This document shows positions 6,018 through 8,017 of a DNA stretch of 8,017 nucleotides, one piece after another. Source of the stretch: an uncultured Caulobacteraceae bacterium (lineage in GTDB: Bacteria > Pseudomonadota > Alphaproteobacteria > Caulobacterales > Caulobacteraceae); the NCBI GenBank assembly GCA_937910255.1, contig CALEOQ010000078.1, positions 1 to 8,017 on the forward strand, given 5' to 3'. Under the pieces are notes generated by a model. It was not told where the DNA came from and made no database searches. It saw only the letters and a program-made list of their open reading frames with translations. Numbering within the stretch: position 1 is the first letter of the stretch; each line of letters starts with the position of its first letter. Made by a program: the position numbers and the translations under genes.

Positions 6018-6893
6018 ATGGCCCAAGCAGGCGTCAAGCACGACTATCACCTGGTGAATCCCAGCCCGTGGCCCCTGTTGGCCTCGCTGGGCGCCACCAT
6101 CATGGCCATCGGCCTGGTGACCTGGTGGAAGGGCCTCTTTGGCCTGCCTGCGGGAACCTGGTGGCTGTTCGCGGCCGGCTTCGTCCTGATCATGCTGGTG
6201 GCGACCGCCTGGTGGATCGACGTCACCAAGGAAGCCAACGCCGGCGACCATACCCCCGTGGTCTCCATCGGCCTGCGATACGGCATGATCCTGTTCATCG
6301 CCTCCGAAGTGATGTTCTTCGTGGCCTGGTTCTGGATCTTCTTCGAGATGGCGCTCTTCCACGAGCACCGGACGCTTTCGAGCATCGAGGAAGTCCGTCA
6401 GGCCTGGGCCACCTGGCCGCCCGCCGGCATCGAGACGGTGCCCGCCTGGAACCTGCCCCTGGTCAACACCCTGACCCTGCTGCTCTCGGGCACCACGGTC
6501 ACCTGGGCGCACCACGCGCTGCAGCAAGGCGACCGCAAGGGCGCCAAGATCGCCCTCATCCTGACGGTGATCCTGGGGGCGATCTTCAGCCTCATTCAGG
6601 CCTACGAGTACCACCACATCCTCTCGCATCAGTACTTCTTCTCCGAGAACGCGATGAACTCGGGGCTTTATGGCTCGTCCTTCTTCATGGCTACGGGCTT
6701 CCATGGCTTCCACGTGCTGGTCGGCACCATCTTCCTGCTGATCTGCCTGATGCGGCTGATGCGCGGCGGCTTCACCCCGGAGAAGCATTTCGGCTTCGAG
6801 GCGGCCGCCTGGTACTGGCACTTCGTCGACGTGGTCTGGCTCTTCCTGTTCGCCTTCATCTATGTGGTGTTTGGCGGGGCGGGCGGGCACTAG
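6018..6893 (+). CDS. ctaE: Cytochrome c oxidase subunit III
   Basis: Subunit III is the third core subunit of the aa3 oxidase. It binds no metal but contacts subunit I, supports proton uptake into the D channel and protects the enzyme from turnover inactivation. The 291-residue protein has seven predicted membrane helices. It starts with the typical HDYHLVNPSPWP (8-19) and carries the conserved acidic residue E97 in SEVMFF, the FHEHR segment at 114-118, YEYHH at 196-200, the FHGFHV segment at 228-233, and the C-terminal YWHFVDVVWLFLF at 266-278. Length and motifs are those of a complete protein. It follows ctaG by 74 bases and ends three bases before the DUF983 gene. The symbol coxC is also used. 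Confidence 0.97.
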   Translation: MAQAGVKHDYHLVNPSPWPLLASLGATIMAIGLVTWWKGLFGLPAGTWWLFAAGFVLIMLVATAWWIDVTKEANAGDHTPVVSIGLRYGMILFIASEVMFFVAWFWIFFEMALFHEHRTLSSIEEVRQAWATWPPAGIETVPAWNLPLVNTLTLLLSGTTVTWAHHALQQGDRKGAKIALILTVILGAIFSLIQAYEYHHILSHQYFFSENAMNSGLYGSSFFMATGFHGFHVLVGTIFLLICLMRLMRGGFTPEKHFGFEAAAWYWHFVDVVWLFLFAFIYVVFGGAGGH

Positions 6894-6896
6894 CCG

Positions 6897-7256
6897 ATGA
6901 CGCGGCCCAATCCGCTCCTTTCGGGTCTCGCCGGTCGGTGCCCGAACTGCGGAGAGGGCCACCTCTTCGACGGCTTCCTGAAGGTCGCGCCCCAGTGCGA
7001 GGCCTGCGGCTATGATCTGGCGAAGGCCGATTCCGGCGATGGTCCGGCGGTCTTCGTCATTCTCATCGCCGGCTTCGTCGTGGCCTTCGCCGCCCTCTAT
7101 GTGGAGCTGGCCTTCACACCGCCGATCTGGCTGCACCTCCTGCTCTGGCTGCCGCTCACCGTGATCGTCTCCCTGGGGCTCCTGCGCCCCATGAAGGGGA
7201 TCATGCTCGCCGCCCAGATCGCCAACCGGGCGTCCCAAGCCCGCTCCGATGACTGA
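6897..7256 (+). CDS. DUF983 zinc-ribbon membrane protein
   Basis: This 119-residue protein belongs to the DUF983 family, commonly found next to subunit III and Surf1 in alphaproteobacterial oxidase operons. The N-terminus has two cysteine pairs, C15-PN-C18 and C34-EA-C37, as in a zinc ribbon, with GEGHLFDGFLKV between them. Two membrane helices follow at about 51-73 and 77-96, then a short polar tail. The four cysteines could hold zinc or, given the setting, another metal; that is inference, and no biochemical role is established to my knowledge. The ATG is three bases after the ctaE stop and no clear ribosome site is seen (only GGCGGG-type runs), so translation may depend on ribosomes finishing ctaE. 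The end overlaps the surf1 start by eight bases. Confidence 0.92.
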   Translation: MTRPNPLLSGLAGRCPNCGEGHLFDGFLKVAPQCEACGYDLAKADSGDGPAVFVILIAGFVVAFAALYVELAFTPPIWLHLLLWLPLTVIVSLGLLRPMKGIMLAAQIANRASQARSDD

Positions 7257-7902
7257 CGCCGCCGCGACCCGCCGCCTGCCCATCGGCCTGACGCTGGTGG
7301 TCCTGATCGCCCTGGGCATCCTCATCGCCCTGGGGGTCTGGCAGCTCCAGCGGCTGGGCTGGAAGACCGACCTGCTGGCCCAGATCGAAGCCCGCTCCAC
7401 GGCTGCGCCCGCGCCGGCCGGCGAGATCCTGGCCCGGGCCGGCCAGGGGGAGGATGTGGGCTTCTATCGGGTGCGCCTGATCTGCCCGGGCCTCGACACC
7501 GCCTCCTTCCTGCAACTCTATGGCCTCAAGAACGGGCAGGCCGGCCAGAGGCTGTTTTCCGCCTGCCCGGTGGACGGCGGCCCCTATCGCAGCGTCCTGG
7601 TGGACCGCGGCTTCGTCCCCGACACGGTGGAGGCCCGTCCGCCGGTGGCCAGCGAGCGCGGGACGACGCCCGTCGAGGTGGTGGGCCTGCTGCGAGAGCC
7701 CGACGCCCCCAATTTCGTCACGCCGGAAAACCAGCCGGCCCAGAACCTGTGGTACGGCAGCGACGTGCCGGCCATGGCGCAGGCCCTGGGCGCCGAGGCG
7801 CCAGCCCCGGTCTTCCTGTTGGCCGAAACCTCCAGCAATCCGGACTTCACCGCCCTGGACCCCACGCCGCTTCCCGGGGAGATCGCCAACCGCCATCTGG
7901 AA
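7249..7902 (+). CDS. surf1: SURF1 family oxidase assembly protein (C-terminus missing at contig end)
   Basis: Surf1 (Shy1 in yeast) is an inner-membrane protein that helps deliver heme A to subunit I. The visible part has a first membrane helix at about 10-31 running into the family motif GVWQLQRLGWK (29-39), a periplasmic domain with YRSVLVDRGFVP at 113-124, and NRHLE at 214-218, where SURF1 proteins normally continue into a last segment and a second membrane helix. Genuine coding stops at about E218, so roughly 30 residues are missing. The open frame continues to 7962, but its last 19 residues are translated adapter and should be removed. The ATG overlaps the DUF983 stop and has no clear ribosome site, which suggests coupled translation. 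Truncation is a contig-end artefact, not a pseudogene. Confidence 0.95.
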
Positions 7903-7960
7903 ATATCAGAAGAGCGTCGTGTCGGGAAAGAGTGTAGAGCTCGGTGGGCGCCGGATCATT
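7903..7960 (+). other. Untrimmed, error-bearing Illumina Read-1/P5 adapter
   Basis: Aligned without gaps to the 58-base reverse complement of the TruSeq Read-1/P5 (universal) adapter, this stretch matches at 52 positions. Differences are at 7904, 7908, 7923, 7939, 7948 and 7954, and three of the last four are T read as G, as expected from the poor end of a read. In translation it gives EERRVGKEC, a well-known contamination peptide. The exact junction could be off by one to three bases. Confidence 0.96.
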
Positions 7961-8017
7961 AAAAAAAACAAACAACAACAGCACGACACGTGAACCGCCA
8001 GTGCACCTCATAGCGGC
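7961..8017. other. Non-genomic end: poly-A run and noise after the adapter
   Basis: Eight A residues (7961-7968) follow the P5 end directly, then an A/C-rich stretch decays into unrelated sequence. This mirrors the left end of the contig and lies beyond the library molecule, so no biological feature should be called. Confidence 0.88.

Noticed and set aside
5997..7400. 467-codon open frame on the minus strand under ctaE, DUF983 and surf1
   Set aside because: Same pattern: charged low-complexity translation opposite genuine conserved genes, with no domain or ribosome site that would support it.
1..8017. CRISPR array, prophage, insertion sequence, tRNA or rRNA
   Set aside because: No regularly spaced repeats, transposase or integrase genes, terminal inverted repeats, or RNA gene signatures were seen; the genomic part is a standard respiratory gene cluster.

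Overview
The window looks like one assembled contig of a high-GC (roughly two-thirds G+C by eye) alphaproteobacterium. The gene order, the CoxA/CoxB sequences and the tldD neighbour best fit the Caulobacterales (Caulobacter/Phenylobacterium-like). That placement is an inference from family resemblance; no 16S or other phylogenetic marker is present. Real genomic sequence runs only from about 158 to about 7902. Both ends are untrimmed Illumina library sequence: a complete P7/index/Read-2 adapter at 94-157 preceded by a poly-T run and noise, and a degraded Read-1/P5 adapter at 7903-7960 followed by a poly-A run and noise.

Layout. At the left, on the minus strand, is tldD, a zinc metallopeptidase subunit whose last third is cut off by the adapter. 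A divergent intergenic region of about 300 bases separates it from a plus-strand aa3-type cytochrome c oxidase operon: coxB (subunit II), coxA (subunit I), ctaB (heme O synthase), a 65-residue CoxF-like membrane protein, ctaG (Cox11 copper chaperone), ctaE/coxC (subunit III), a DUF983 zinc-ribbon membrane protein, and surf1, which is cut off by the right-hand adapter. Genes are tightly packed. Overlapping start/stop codons link ctaB to the coxF-like gene, that gene to ctaG, and DUF983 to surf1. The widest internal gap (coxA-ctaB, 90 bases) holds a strong GC-rich hairpin.

How they work together. CoxA, CoxB and CtaE are the three core subunits of the terminal oxidase that passes electrons from cytochrome c through CuA, heme a and heme a3-CuB to oxygen while pumping protons. 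CtaB makes heme O, the precursor of heme A; CtaG delivers copper to CuB; Surf1 assists heme A insertion. The CoxF-like and DUF983 proteins are conserved passengers of such operons with poorly defined roles. All CuA, CuB, heme and proton-channel residues checked in CoxA and CoxB are intact, so this reads as a functional A1-type oxidase.

I found no undescribed biological system. The points that matter most are the sequencing adapters (which create false protein tails and false ORFs), the coxA-ctaB hairpin, the two non-ATG starts, and the small under-characterised proteins in the operon.
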